Source of the DNA: Mesostigma viride
Taxonomy: Eukaryota; Streptophyta; Mesostigmatophyceae; Mesostigmatales; Mesostigmataceae
NCBI GenBank assembly: GCA_009746045.1
Contig: RPFO01000359.1
Location: 902,649-966,648, forward strand
Direction: 5' to 3'
DNA: 64,000 nucleotides
Position 1 is the first letter of the stretch; the number at the start of each line of letters is the position of its first letter. The notes under the pieces were generated by a model. The model ran no database searches. It was not told where the DNA came from and saw only the letters and a program-made list of their open reading frames with translations. The position numbers and the translations under genes were made by a program. Positions 1-8,346 of this stretch are shown in pieces.

Positions 1-369
1 AATGCCCCCGTTCCTAAAGAGATGTGGATTCCTCAAATTGAAATATGCGTGATCATTGATCAAAGAATAGTCGAAAGTGGTCGTTGTTGCTGTTGCTTTT
101 TTGCATATTTCTGATCCCAACACAACCCCCTGGTCCAAATTGTGCTCACCACCCAAGAAACTGGGGGATACCAAGCCAATGAGCACGTGGGGGGTGCTTT
201 CGATTCCTGCAATGGACGCAAAGTGAAGCCCGCCTCTCCAATCCCCGTCAATGATGGGAGCACTTGGATCTGGCTTAATTTTAAAACGAAATGCCGCATT
301 GTCAACGTCACTGTCACTCGATGAAGCCTCGCTGTCAAGTACTATCTGGTAATAATTTGGATAGTCCAT
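1..369 (-). CDS. Edge-truncated PLV protein (N-terminal 123 residues)
   Basis: An open frame starts at the ATG at 369 and runs through the left edge of the window with no stop, so only the first 123 codons are present. The start is MDYPNYYQIV, followed by an acidic Ser/Asp stretch (about residues 14-23) and then mixed beta-like sequence. It is not a family I recognise. It is the next gene in the leftward virion cluster, 38 bp downstream of the fibre gene, and an AAATATCT element lies 19 bp before its ATG as at other genes of the cluster. A structural role is inferred from position only. Its presence shows that the viral insertion continues left of the window. Confidence 0.6.
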   Translation of the reverse strand, partial: MDYPNYYQIVLDSEASSSDSDVDNAAFRFKIKPDPSAPIIDGDWRGGLHFASIAGIESTPHVLIGLVSPSFLGGEHNLDQGVVLGSEICKKATATTTTFDYSLINDHAYFNLRNPHLFRNGGI

Positions 370-387
370 TGCTTACATGATATGGAT

Positions 388-395
388 AGATATTT
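388..395 (-). promoter_or_regulatory. Candidate PLV late-gene promoter element (AAATATCT)
   Basis: AAATATCT on the minus strand, 18 bp before the ATG at 369. Related octamers precede at least three other leftward virion genes at similar distance. Function is inferred from recurrence. Confidence 0.4.
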
Positions 396-407
396 AGTTA
401 TAGAGGC

Positions 408-2387
408 CTATGCTGGAGGAGTTAACGGTGCCCCCCACTTGGCTGCGAGGTAGCCGCGTATCACCTCAAGCTCCGCTGACGTTTTGGCGGTGTTGTAGAT
501 AAGGATCTCGCCAATCCACCCATCAAAAGCACGACTCGCGTTGGCCGAGTCTCCTCCAATAGAAAGATTCCCTGAACCAAGTATAGGTCCGATCCCACTC
601 TGTCATAGCCGGGTCGTCCGTCGAAGCGGGTGAGAAAGGCGTTTGTACTGCTGTTGCATGAAAGCGCCAGAACGTGTGTATTATTATCAAAGAACTGAGC
701 CCTGGTGCTCACGGTTTCGTATACAGAACCGGGAGCGAATAGATAACGATCTGTCCTGTGACTGATAAGACATGAGATAACAATTGCCGTTCGACGATCC
801 AAGCATATAACCTCTAATACCCGTAAAACTCCCTATTTCTGGATACGTTGCAGTCGTTAGCTGTTTGGCGACTAGAAAAACACTCGCACTTACCCCGACC
901 GCGTTCCAGAAATTGTTCACGGACTCCAACAAGCCAGACCGCGAGTTAATAAAACGGAGGGACCGTTTCGAGTTCAGCTCCGCCGTATCCAGTGTCGGGC
1001 ACTTGGCGGAAGTTGCCTGCGTCACGTGGTACCCGTTCGGCCCCTTGTCGTTCACGCGCATCACGTTCCCACCTGTCGTGTTTTGCTGGGTTGTGCCCGA
1101 CGTGTCGCTGAACACCGTGGCGCTGTCGGACGGATCGTACCACGCGAACAGATTGGGGTCTGTTGCGGGGTTGTAAACTGGCGTATACGTAAAAGTAAGC
1201 GAGTTAGACGCCGAGTTCCCATGGCCCGACACGGAGTCTGTCGCCGCGTTGGCACCCACGCTGACGGTCGTCAATGTGTTCGAGGTTCCTGACACGTCGA
1301 ACGTGTAAAACGCCGCGTTTACCTGCACCAAGTTGGACGCCGTCCCGTTGGTAACGACGATGTCCCCGAGCGCAAAACCAGTGACTGACCGGCTGAAGGT
1401 AGCCGTCACGCCGACTGGGCTCGCGGACGGTGTTGCCCCGGCCGAAGTCGCGAGGGTGACGGTAGGCGGCGGGGAGTAGGTGAACGCGACCGTGTTAGAC
1501 TCGGCGTTTGTGACCCCGAATTCGCCTACCGTCAAGCCATCGACCACCCTCACGATCGTCTGGGAATATGGAGTGGTTGGTGTCACTGCGAACTGGTACG
1601 ATGCCCCGGTACCTGTTACCGACGACGCTGTTCCGTTGTTCACGTAGATGTCCCCGCTACCAAACCCAGTCACGGGCTTGTCAAATGTGACATCCATTGT
1701 GACGGGGCTTGTGGTTGGATACGTCCCTGCCGCTGTAGATAGAGCGACCGTGATAGGTGGAGGGCTCAATGTGAATGTTAGAGTATTGGATGCGTCGTTT
1801 CCACCGTCCACCACATCCACTCCCACGCTAACAGTGGTGGGGGTGTATGCCGCGACGGGAGTGACCGAGAATGTATAAGATGAACCACTGCCTGTCAACG
1901 AGGAAGCGGTCCCATTGGTAACTACTATGTCGTCTATGGAAAAACCAGCTATGGACTTACTGAAAGTGGCAGCCACTGCGATAGGGCTCGCAGTAGGATT
2001 AGCGCCTGCCGTTGTAGCAAGTGTGACGGTGGTGGAAGGAGGGGTGTAGGTAAATGATAACAGGTTGGATTCGTCGTTATATGCCCCAGAAACCCCTGTT
2101 ACCTTATTTTCTTTCACGGAAACCGTGGTTGGGATCGAACCTGTGATATTTGTTATATCAAAAAAATACGTCGCCGGTGCACCTAAAAAGAGGTCGACTG
2201 CCGTTCCGTTTGTCACGTCAATGTCTGATAGATCAAAACCAGTGACGTCTTCATTAAATGTCGCCATCACGAAAACGGGGACATTCGATGGTGTAAGGTC
2301 CACTGTTGATAACCCAACCGTGACCGAGGTACTAGGAACGCGTCGTTTATATAAAAGAGCGGGGCATATACCACTATCCAGCAACAT
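408..2387 (-). pseudogene. PLV fibre/adhesin: four Ig-like repeats plus LamG-type lectin domain, frameshifted
   Basis: The main open frame (2387 to 687) encodes four tandem repeats of about 92 residues, each carrying an F..xVTGF..xDI.VTNGTA core and ending in a TYTPP-like linker. These resemble bacterial Ig-like domains. They are followed by a concanavalin A/LamG-like domain starting near FAWYDPSD. That frame stops at 687. The domain continues in a second frame (about 780 to 590), then in a third frame that ends at 408 with GWIGEILIYN and GYLAAKWG, a usual LamG ending. So two frameshifts break the gene, one near 750-775 and one at a GGG run near 580-590. Undamaged length would be about 660 residues. 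Probable role: surface fibre that binds host glycans. The ATG at 2387 is the first in frame. A host adhesin is less likely because it sits in the capsid cluster. Confidence 0.7.
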
Positions 2388-2406
2388 TTGTATAGACTAA
2401 TCGTCG

Positions 2407-2577
2407 TTATTTTTTTTGGTTTGGTAGCGGATACTTGAAGGTGGGGAGAAGGGGCAATGCTCGTCTAGCTGGCATTGTCATGGACAGACCAGAATCTGCC
2501 ATTTCAGGAATGTCAAAAATCAACTTCAACCTGTTAAACGGATTAGCTGTGATGCTAGGGTCTCGAAAGTAGTCCAT
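2407..2577 (-). CDS. Small PLV protein, 56 residues
   Basis: ATG at 2577 and stop at 2407-2409 give a 56-residue protein starting MDYFRDPSITANPFN and ending in a basic, Pro-rich tail (YPLPNQKK). It fills the gap between the fibre gene and the MCP gene, with 19 bp and 28 bp to its neighbours, and an A/T-rich TATA-like stretch lies about 15 bp upstream. No family is recognised. Tight packing in the virion cluster is the main reason to call it real. Small capsid cement or membrane proteins are common at this position in PLVs, but that role is a guess. Confidence 0.5.
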   Translation of the reverse strand: MDYFRDPSITANPFNRLKLIFDIPEMADSGLSMTMPARRALPLLPTFKYPLPNQKK

Positions 2578-2605
2578 CGTTTGTCATTACACACGTATAT
2601 ATTTT

Positions 2606-3896
2606 TTAGAGGTACACGGCTGCCTGCCTGCCTGCAGCGATGTCCATCTTTGATTCGCACTCCGTGAAGATGTAGGAAATGCAGTCCGTCGCTCCCTTCT
2701 CGACTCGCAGCGTGACCACCGATGCCGTGCCACGAAGGTCAAGGCCGCTCATGTACTCTGGACCGGCACACGGCATATTAAGGTGACACGCCATCGTGAA
2801 GTTGTTGTTTAGCCACGTGGTAGGAGTCATGCCCTCCCGGACACAGGACAAGACATTCCCTGGTCACCGAACGCGGACAACAGATTGATCCACGCCTCGG
2901 TTGCGTTCGTACGGTATCCAGGCGCTAGGTTGGATCCGTTGATGTCGTATTGGTAGGAAGTCATACCATCCGCGATGTGATTGAACATCGTATTGCCAGA
3001 TGCGTTGGTCACGTCCGCGCCGGCAGCAACCTGAATCGCCAGGAGTTTGCTGGCGGACGCGGAAGACAGCGACGCCTTGATGGCATAGGGAGTGCGAGTC
3101 CCGAGCGACTGTTTGGTGGACTGCCACGTCCGCCACTTGAAGGAGAGAGTTCCACCCTCGGCAAGCCTGGACGAGAAAATCTGGCCCACGATATCTTCTT
3201 GGAACCTGTACGTGTCGATGCTAAAGTGGATGTTGCTCAGTTCGAAACCAACCCCGTCGCTGCGTCAACGGCCACGATGCCACCAGCAGCAGCTGCTTGC
3301 GCCACGCTAGGAAGCATCACCCCTCCGTCCATGAGTGTGATTCGGATCTCGATGGGGGGGAAGAGACTCAGATCCACGATCCGAGGCTCGCCACTCAGGA
3401 ATCCCAAAAAGTGGTCAATGACGCCGTCCACTGCGGTGTTTGCCTTCACGTTGTTTGTGAGAGCGCCAGCCGCATCAGCAATGACGATGTTGTTATTCTT
3501 CGACCAACCAGCGGGAGCCTGCGCGAGATTGTACTCGACACCGCCGTGCACCGAGAGCAGCGTATGGAACAGCTGGGAGTAGTCGTTGATGCTGTCGACA
3601 GTCTGCCCTCCTGCCAGCACCTCCAGGCGCCTGACGATGGATGACGTGTACGCGGGGAACTTCGCGAACCCCGCCGTGGTCGTGGGGGTCCCCGTGAAAA
3701 ACATTGCGAAGGAGTGCAAGTCCACGAACCCGGACGTGGGGAGGCGAACCGCGACCACAGACCCTTGTTTGATGCCGTCGCTTGCTGAGAGGGTGCTGAG
3801 ATGGACTCGTTGAGTCGTGTGCTGACCCAGCGCCTTCACGAGGTATTGCATGGACTTGGGGATAGCGCGCGAGTACCAGGAATTGTCCGAAGCCAT
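2606..3896 (-). pseudogene. MCP: PLV major capsid protein (double jelly roll), two frameshifts
   Basis: Three overlapping frames read as one protein of about 430 residues. The first (3896 to about 3250) starts MASDNSWYSRAIPKSMQYLV and holds FVDLHSFAMFF and SSIVRRLEVLAGGQTVDSI followed by DYSQLFHTLL. This pattern (strand, then RL.V..NGQ.VD.I..Y..L) is typical of PLV and virophage capsid proteins. The second frame begins ELSNIHFSID and covers about 3245 to 2860. The third covers about 2860 to 2606 and ends AAGRQAAVYL. Each junction is repaired by one extra G in a G run (GGGG near 3250, GGG near 2858). An ATG also exists at 3911, but the one at 3896 places the upstream AAATATCT element 22 bp away, as at other genes. 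Role: the hexameric capsomer subunit. It cannot be full length as written. Confidence 0.72.
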
Positions 3897-3918
3897 AGAT
3901 TGTGTATACATTCGAATG

Positions 3919-3926
3919 AGATATTT
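3919..3926 (-). promoter_or_regulatory. Candidate PLV late-gene promoter element (AAATATCT)
   Basis: AAATATCT on the minus strand, 22 bp before the ATG chosen for the major capsid gene and 7 bp before the alternative ATG. Same octamer as at 388-395. Confidence 0.4.
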
Positions 3927-4283
3927 TTACTGAAGAAGCTGGCCGAGTATGGGATTTTTTACCTTCGCTCCATCAACCCGTCTTTCGAGGTTGGACAAGG
4001 CGCTCAGACCAGTGTTTGCGACCGAGTACGCTTTCCCGAGCAGCGTACTCTTCGCGATCATGTTGGATGGGATGTGTCCGAGCGCGGAATCGACAATGCC
4101 CGCCGCCTGTTTGGCAGCCCGCGCCCCGTCGCCAATTTTTGAGATGACTTCGCCAGCGACGTGCCCGGCTTTCTTGACAGCTGACACGATGGCCGCCCCG
4201 TCGCCGACCCTCTTGATAGCGTTGCCGGCAAACTCTCCCACGCGTCTAGCCACGTTTCCGATTGCTCCAAAATTAACTTTCAT
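3927..4283 (-). CDS. Ala/Gly/Lys-rich small PLV virion protein, 118 residues
   Basis: The frame is open from 4346, but the ATG at 4283 (MKVNFGAIGNVARRVGEF) is preferred because it overlaps the end of the penton gene by 11 bp, a compact viral arrangement. The protein is rich in Ala, Gly and Lys with repeated amphipathic segments such as AIKRVGDGAAIVSAVKKAG and VISKIGDGARAAKQAAG, and has no aromatic core. It resembles in composition the small amphipathic, membrane-active or DNA-associated minor virion proteins (adenovirus pVI/pX-like) of polintons and PLVs. No direct homology can be shown by eye. It lies between MCP and penton, which supports a virion role. Confidence 0.5.
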   Translation of the reverse strand: MKVNFGAIGNVARRVGEFAGNAIKRVGDGAAIVSAVKKAGHVAGEVISKIGDGARAAKQAAGIVDSALGHIPSNMIAKSTLLGKAYSVANTGLSALSNLERRVDGAKVKNPILGQLLQ

Positions 4284-5136
4284 CGTCCTCGATAGTACTA
4301 GATGGCTGAGAAATAAATCTGGTTTGTGGCTGGACGGTCCTGTCAAGGGCCATATACTTCAAAACGCTCCCGATCTTCCTCGCCTCTATTCCCATCGCCT
4401 TCTGAGGGCTTATGCGGAAGGAGAGCTGAAGAGCCCAATCCGAGTAGACAGTTATAGGAGCGTCGTCCTCGTCGAGCAGTCGGATCGTGATGTTGCTGGG
4501 AGAGTCCTTGAGATGCTGCCACAAAGGGGTCGCTGCCTGCCAAACAATGGGTTCTAAGAACTGCGACATGTTGGGACAGACGGCCAAAAGGCCTCCATAT
4601 CCCGTGCCTGTCGACGATGATATCACGTTTCCTCGAACGATGTCGCTGTATACATACACCATTCTCAGTCTCCCATTCGTTGCTGGCCGGTTGCTAGCGA
4701 GGACACCTGTGAAAGGATATGATCCTTCCATGAGCCCCAACACCCGGCCCGTGGGCTCATCCACCGCGACAGAGAACTCGGTGGCATTTGTCACGGTAAA
4801 AAGACTAGTCGCCCTGTTGTACGTGACCGAGAACCCAGGATCTACCGCCTTCAAAGCTTCCTCTATGTTTTTTCGGTTTTCGATAGTCGTGTACGAGCCG
4901 AGCGGCAAGGTCACCTTCGTAGGGGACTCGCTGCCAGACAAACGGACAGTGAAGTATCGGTTTCCTTCGCTGATGTGAGTCTGTTCAAACGGGATGGTCA
5001 TGAGGGTAAGCCCGACGTCGTGATAATCGTCAAGGAGTCCCGCCGGGATGTCCCATACCGGATCCACTAGCGTCCCGCGAGTTCGGTTCTCCGTGCGAAG
5101 AGTGAGTGTCAGCGTTTCCTGGATGAACTCCTTCAT
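4273..5136 (-). CDS. Probable PLV penton / minor capsid protein, 287 residues
   Basis: Intact frame. The ATG at 5136 (MKEFIQETLTLTLRTENRT) is chosen over the earlier one at 5208 because it limits overlap with the upstream gene. The body alternates beta strands and turns: EGNRYFTVRLSG, VTLPLGSYTTIE (a strand-turn pattern common in penton-like proteins), then NNGRLRM-type strands leading to VYVYSDIVRGNVI, and near the C-terminus SNITIRLLDEDDAPITVY with a final SDWALQLSFRI strand. Minor capsid proteins of polintons share this D-(IV)-V..N / I.I.D..G..V-F / L.L.F.R order. Expected role: pentameric single-jelly-roll vertex protein that partners the MCP encoded 377 bp downstream. Assignment rests on pattern and position. 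Confidence 0.55.
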   Translation of the reverse strand: MKEFIQETLTLTLRTENRTRGTLVDPVWDIPAGLLDDYHDVGLTLMTIPFEQTHISEGNRYFTVRLSGSESPTKVTLPLGSYTTIENRKNIEEALKAVDPGFSVTYNRATSLFTVTNATEFSVAVDEPTGRVLGLMEGSYPFTGVLASNRPATNGRLRMVYVYSDIVRGNVISSSTGTGYGGLLAVCPNMSQFLEPIVWQAATPLWQHLKDSPSNITIRLLDEDDAPITVYSDWALQLSFRISPQKAMGIEARKIGSVLKYMALDRTVQPQTRFISQPSSTIEDDES

Positions 5137-5374
5137 CGGCCACTTCTTCTGACAATAGCTCAGAAGTAATTTCGTTTGTCCCAAAAACCTTGACGACGCC
5201 TTCCTCAATTTTCGCCGATGCCCTTTTCATGGCGCGCTTCGTCTTCCCTGTGAGTGGCTTCTTCCTACAGTAGAGCATGGCCGCCTCAATGAACTCTCGC
5301 GGGACATTTGGATGGAGGGTCATCCATTGAGAGATCTCGAGCATCTCGGCGTCAGTGAACAGCGGGCTGCTCAT
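5030..5374 (-). CDS. Small PLV protein, helical N-terminus, 114 residues
   Basis: Starts MSSPLFTDAEMLEISQW. The first 80 residues look like a compact helical domain with a basic patch (KKPLTGKTKRAMKRASAKIE). The tail after about residue 80 is Gly/Ser/His-rich and low in complexity. The last 107 bp overlap the penton gene in another frame, so the true C-terminus could be shorter. No family is recognised. An AAAAATCT element lies 16 bp before the ATG at 5374, and the gene starts only 2 bp after the stop of the zinc-finger gene, both consistent with a real late gene. Confidence 0.45.
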   Translation of the reverse strand: MSSPLFTDAEMLEISQWMTLHPNVPREFIEAAMLYCRKKPLTGKTKRAMKRASAKIEEGVVKVFGTNEITSELLSEEVADEGVHPGNADTHSSHGEPNSRDASGSGMGHPGGTP

Positions 5375-5376
5375 GT

Positions 5377-5880
5377 TTACTCTTCTGTGAGATTTTTTTC
5401 AGCGCCTTCTTTTGGAATTCCCACGACCGTGTTGTGGACCCTCCTGAGATGCAGCAGGAGGTTTTTTTCGTTTGCGAACGTGCTCTTACACCCGGGTTGT
5501 GGGCATTTCCACCTCGCGCCTCCCACCTGGACTCGTTTCCCGACAGGTACACCCGCAGGCTCCGGGGGTGCCGCCACTGCTTCATCGACGACAACCGGTT
5601 CGGGAGCCGGCGCGACAGGGGCCGGTTGGGCATACGCGGACAATGGGGGGTACGCGACCGGTCTAGAGTTCGCCATCACTGACGCCATGAGAAGGGCATC
5701 CTTGAACCCTCGCGCCTCTGCGACCTTCCCTTTGTTCACCGCTCTTCGGACCGGCGCGCTGTGGATGACAATGGTGTTGGTCGATGAAGCGGTCACCTGC
5801 GACTGGGGTGCGACCTTACGCTTCGGTTTTCCCCTTTTACTTGAAGGACGGCGCCGTGCTGATTTCTGACGCCTTGCCAT
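5377..5880 (-). CDS. Basic C2H2 zinc-finger PLV protein, 167 residues
   Basis: Starts MARRQKSARRRPSSKRGKPK, a strongly basic, probably nucleic-acid-binding and nuclear-targeting N-terminus. A low-complexity Pro/Ala/Val segment follows (about residues 75-112). Then comes one classical C2H2 finger, KCPQPGCKSTF..EKNLLLHLRRVH, about residues 124-148, with both Cys and both His of the finger present. Such proteins could pack or organise the genome in the virion, or regulate late genes. Its position between the small helical protein and the 810-residue virion protein favours a virion-associated DNA-binding role, which is inferred. An AAAAATCT element lies 16 bp upstream of the ATG at 5880. Confidence 0.6.
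   Translation of the reverse strand: MARRQKSARRRPSSKRGKPKRKVAPQSQVTASSTNTIVIHSAPVRRAVNKGKVAEARGFKDALLMASVMANSRPVAYPPLSAYAQPAPVAPAPEPVVVDEAVAAPPEPAGVPVGKRVQVGGARWKCPQPGCKSTFANEKNLLLHLRRVHNTVVGIPKEGAEKNLTEE
5390..5397 (-). promoter_or_regulatory. Candidate PLV late-gene promoter element (AAAAATCT)
   Basis: AAAAATCT on the minus strand, 15 bp before the ATG at 5374, overlapping the end of the zinc-finger gene. Variant of the octamer at 388-395 and 3919-3926. Confidence 0.35.
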
Positions 5881-5896
5881 TTCTGCATATAATCAT

Positions 5897-5904
5897 AGAT
5901 TTTT
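5897..5904 (-). promoter_or_regulatory. Candidate PLV late-gene promoter element (AAAAATCT)
   Basis: AAAAATCT on the minus strand in an A/T-rich gap, 16 bp before the ATG of the zinc-finger gene at 5880. Same octamer as at 5390-5397. Confidence 0.38.
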
Positions 5905-8335
5905 ATAACGTCCAAGTGAGGGTCTTGTTAGTCGACACGGCCATTTTTCCAGCGCGCGACTTGCAAAACGCCGTAGAGAGTGCTATGTTTGTTGACGTGT
6001 CAGTGGTGATGCGAGGAATCCGCAATGCGATTTCAAACACCCCGTCATCCTCCTCGTATCCTGAAACAACATTCCAGTTGCTGCCAATTATAACGTTTAC
6101 CGGCCAGACGGACAGGCCGCTAGCCGTTAAGCGATATGGGTTTGATATGTCGAGAATCGTTGGTGGGTTGTTATCAAATGTTAACCTGACAAGGATATTG
6201 GTCAACGCGGTCGGAAGAGTTAGTTCCGATTGTGTGGCCGGGTCGTGGAAAGACATCACGGCCACAGGGGCGCCGTGCCAAAATTGCGGAAGCGGGTAGT
6301 CGTATATGGGCTGCCTCAGACCGACCAAAGAATCTGCTTCCAATATCGTGTGCGATATACGCCTAGTTTCTCGGACATCTTCATACAGGGCCACGTCCAT
6401 CCCGTGATTGCCGCCAATTGACGACAGGCTTGAACCATAATAGTAGCTTAGGCTAGAAGCAAATAAAAGCGGGGTCGGGCCAGATACTGTTGGATCTAAT
6501 ACCTGGAACGTCACGGTCGCCAAATGGATCATACCAGTAACTGGAGGATCAACCAGTGAAATATGATCACAGGTTATGTCAACGTACGACGAGGATTTTG
6601 ATATTGTCGTTGTAGAAAAACCGCCAGTCCACGCTTCTCCAACGACTACGCTGATAAGCAACGGATCATTGCTCAACTTGGTGTTTGAAAATCCAAGTCT
6701 TACATAAAACTTCCTTACCGACTGACGAGCTGGTAGAATCCCATATATTTTGGCAGTATATTGGTTCATTTGCACGCCGTATTGAACATCGGGACACTTA
6801 ACAACCGTGCGGATGACACTCTCATTCGTGAGTGTTAGCTCCTTAAACCAAGTATCCGCCACACCCGGTACGGGTTTTGTGACGCTATATTTGCCAAAAA
6901 TGCTACAATTCCTCGACGAGGTGGACCTGTGACGCAGCTCCAACACGTCTCCGACGGCTGTGTACGATCCGGATGGGTTGTTGGTTTTTAGAGAGTCGAA
7001 CTCTATGTCTTGTAGGTCATCTTTGATTGGCCAGACATACGCGCCGTGGTACTCTCCGCTCAAGTGGAAGACTGGTCGGAGGGGCATCGGAATGTACGGG
7101 TCAAGAATGTCTGTAGGAGTGGTTGTAAATATACCGGACGAGTTTGAGATTTTAGTCATGTCACTAAGTTCTTGAGGAGTTGTTTTGGATATATAACGCT
7201 CCACCTTCCCATCCGATTTTCTTCGAAATGCCACCCAGTAGCTGTTTTGTTGTCTCCATGATGAGTTTAACGTGTATCGAACCTTCGACTTCAGATTGTC
7301 AAACAGGTCGAGTGCATAGTCACTATGGTGCAGATTGATACCCAGCATACCCCAATGCGTCGTAGCCGCATTTCTCCAATTCTGATGGGCATCTGTCGTG
7401 GCCGGGTGATATTTATTCGTCAAAGACATAGTATTTTCTGCAAACGAGACGAAAGCATCGTTGCTGCCCAAATATAGCCGAAAACACAATAGAAATGGGC
7501 CGTCGATGAGCTGCTCTGAAAAAACAACACATTTGCTTGGTGCCGGAGTGGCTGTTTTTACAAAAAAGAATTTTTCGGGAGACCCTTCAAAGTAGTATTT
7601 CGAAGCTTCTGCTTGCAGCGTGGTCACGGAGTGGCGCGAGAATGATTCTAGAGAATGGAGCGTCGTAGCGGGGCCGTCTATCTCCACGGTCTCTCCTGAC
7701 AGGTTTGGCGAGTCCTTTACGGTTACGATCCTGTATCTGAGTTCTACATCATCGCCTTCGGATGGATTTTGAAACGTCGTTGTCTTCAACGTCCCATCCA
7801 AGGCCCCTTGAGATACTCCGTTCGCCAACAGATGAAAACCGGTGAGAGGAGGCAACGACTTTCCCCACCCCACATCATGGTCCGCGTAGACGCCGTTGAT
7901 CGCGATTTTTACAGGATTTAGATATGAAATGTAGGAACTTGGTGTCCGGATGCCGGAGTGCAGTTGGCTCATTTTTGAAACGCATACCATCACCCCTCCT
8001 TTGTGGGTGGTGTAGGAGGTGAGGGTCGAGTCGTTGTAGACGTCTATCTCGTAGTTCATATACTTGTTACTATCTGCCGCGACTGGCGCGGTGATTACGG
8101 CGTCTTCCCCGCGCAGTCCCCCGTTTTGCGAGAGGGAGACTCCGCCGATGGTCGGAGTGGTCGGCGTGAGCTGGGTGGAATTCATGTACCACCTGATGGG
8201 GAGTTTGCGTTGGTATGCGAAGGGGGTCGTCATCTTTATGCCCTGTTTGAGGGTCGTTCCCTCTACGACCTCCCAATTAGCGGTGGTTGGATTGGTGCTC
8301 CAGTAGAGTGCGTTCACAGGGTCAATCGGACCCAT
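5903..8335 (-). CDS. Large PLV virion protein, 810 residues, unrecognised
   Basis: The longest intact gene of the leftward cluster. Start MGPIDPVNALYWSTNPTTAN. The sequence is rich in beta-forming Thr, Ser, Val and Tyr with few charged stretches, no transmembrane segment and no signal peptide, as in fibre, tail-like or large capsid-associated proteins. I see no enzymatic motif and cannot assign a family. The ATG at 8335 follows the stop of the 288-residue gene by 11 bp, so both are probably transcribed together from the divergent promoter at 9214-9237. The role as spike or fibre shaft is inferred from length, composition and context. It has no visible frameshift, unlike MCP and fibre. Confidence 0.6.
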   Translation of the reverse strand: MGPIDPVNALYWSTNPTTANWEVVEGTTLKQGIKMTTPFAYQRKLPIRWYMNSTQLTPTTPTIGGVSLSQNGGLRGEDAVITAPVAADSNKYMNYEIDVYNDSTLTSYTTHKGGVMVCVSKMSQLHSGIRTPSSYISYLNPVKIAINGVYADHDVGWGKSLPPLTGFHLLANGVSQGALDGTLKTTTFQNPSEGDDVELRYRIVTVKDSPNLSGETVEIDGPATTLHSLESFSRHSVTTLQAEASKYYFEGSPEKFFFVKTATPAPSKCVVFSEQLIDGPFLLCFRLYLGSNDAFVSFAENTMSLTNKYHPATTDAHQNWRNAATTHWGMLGINLHHSDYALDLFDNLKSKVRYTLNSSWRQQNSYWVAFRRKSDGKVERYISKTTPQELSDMTKISNSSGIFTTTPTDILDPYIPMPLRPVFHLSGEYHGAYVWPIKDDLQDIEFDSLKTNNPSGSYTAVGDVLELRHRSTSSRNCSIFGKYSVTKPVPGVADTWFKELTLTNESVIRTVVKCPDVQYGVQMNQYTAKIYGILPARQSVRKFYVRLGFSNTKLSNDPLLISVVVGEAWTGGFSTTTISKSSSYVDITCDHISLVDPPVTGMIHLATVTFQVLDPTVSGPTPLLFASSLSYYYGSSLSSIGGNHGMDVALYEDVRETRRISHTILEADSLVGLRQPIYDYPLPQFWHGAPVAVMSFHDPATQSELTLPTALTNILVRLTFDNNPPTILDISNPYRLTASGLSVWPVNVIIGSNWNVVSGYEEDDGVFEIALRIPRITTDTSTNIALSTAFCKSRAGKMAVSTNKTLTWTL

Positions 8336-8346
8336 TCGCCAGTCCG

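Noticed and set aside
2950..3582. Plus-strand ORFs opposite the capsid, penton and fibre genes
   Set aside because: Antisense shadows with no domain and codon use that mirrors the viral genes.
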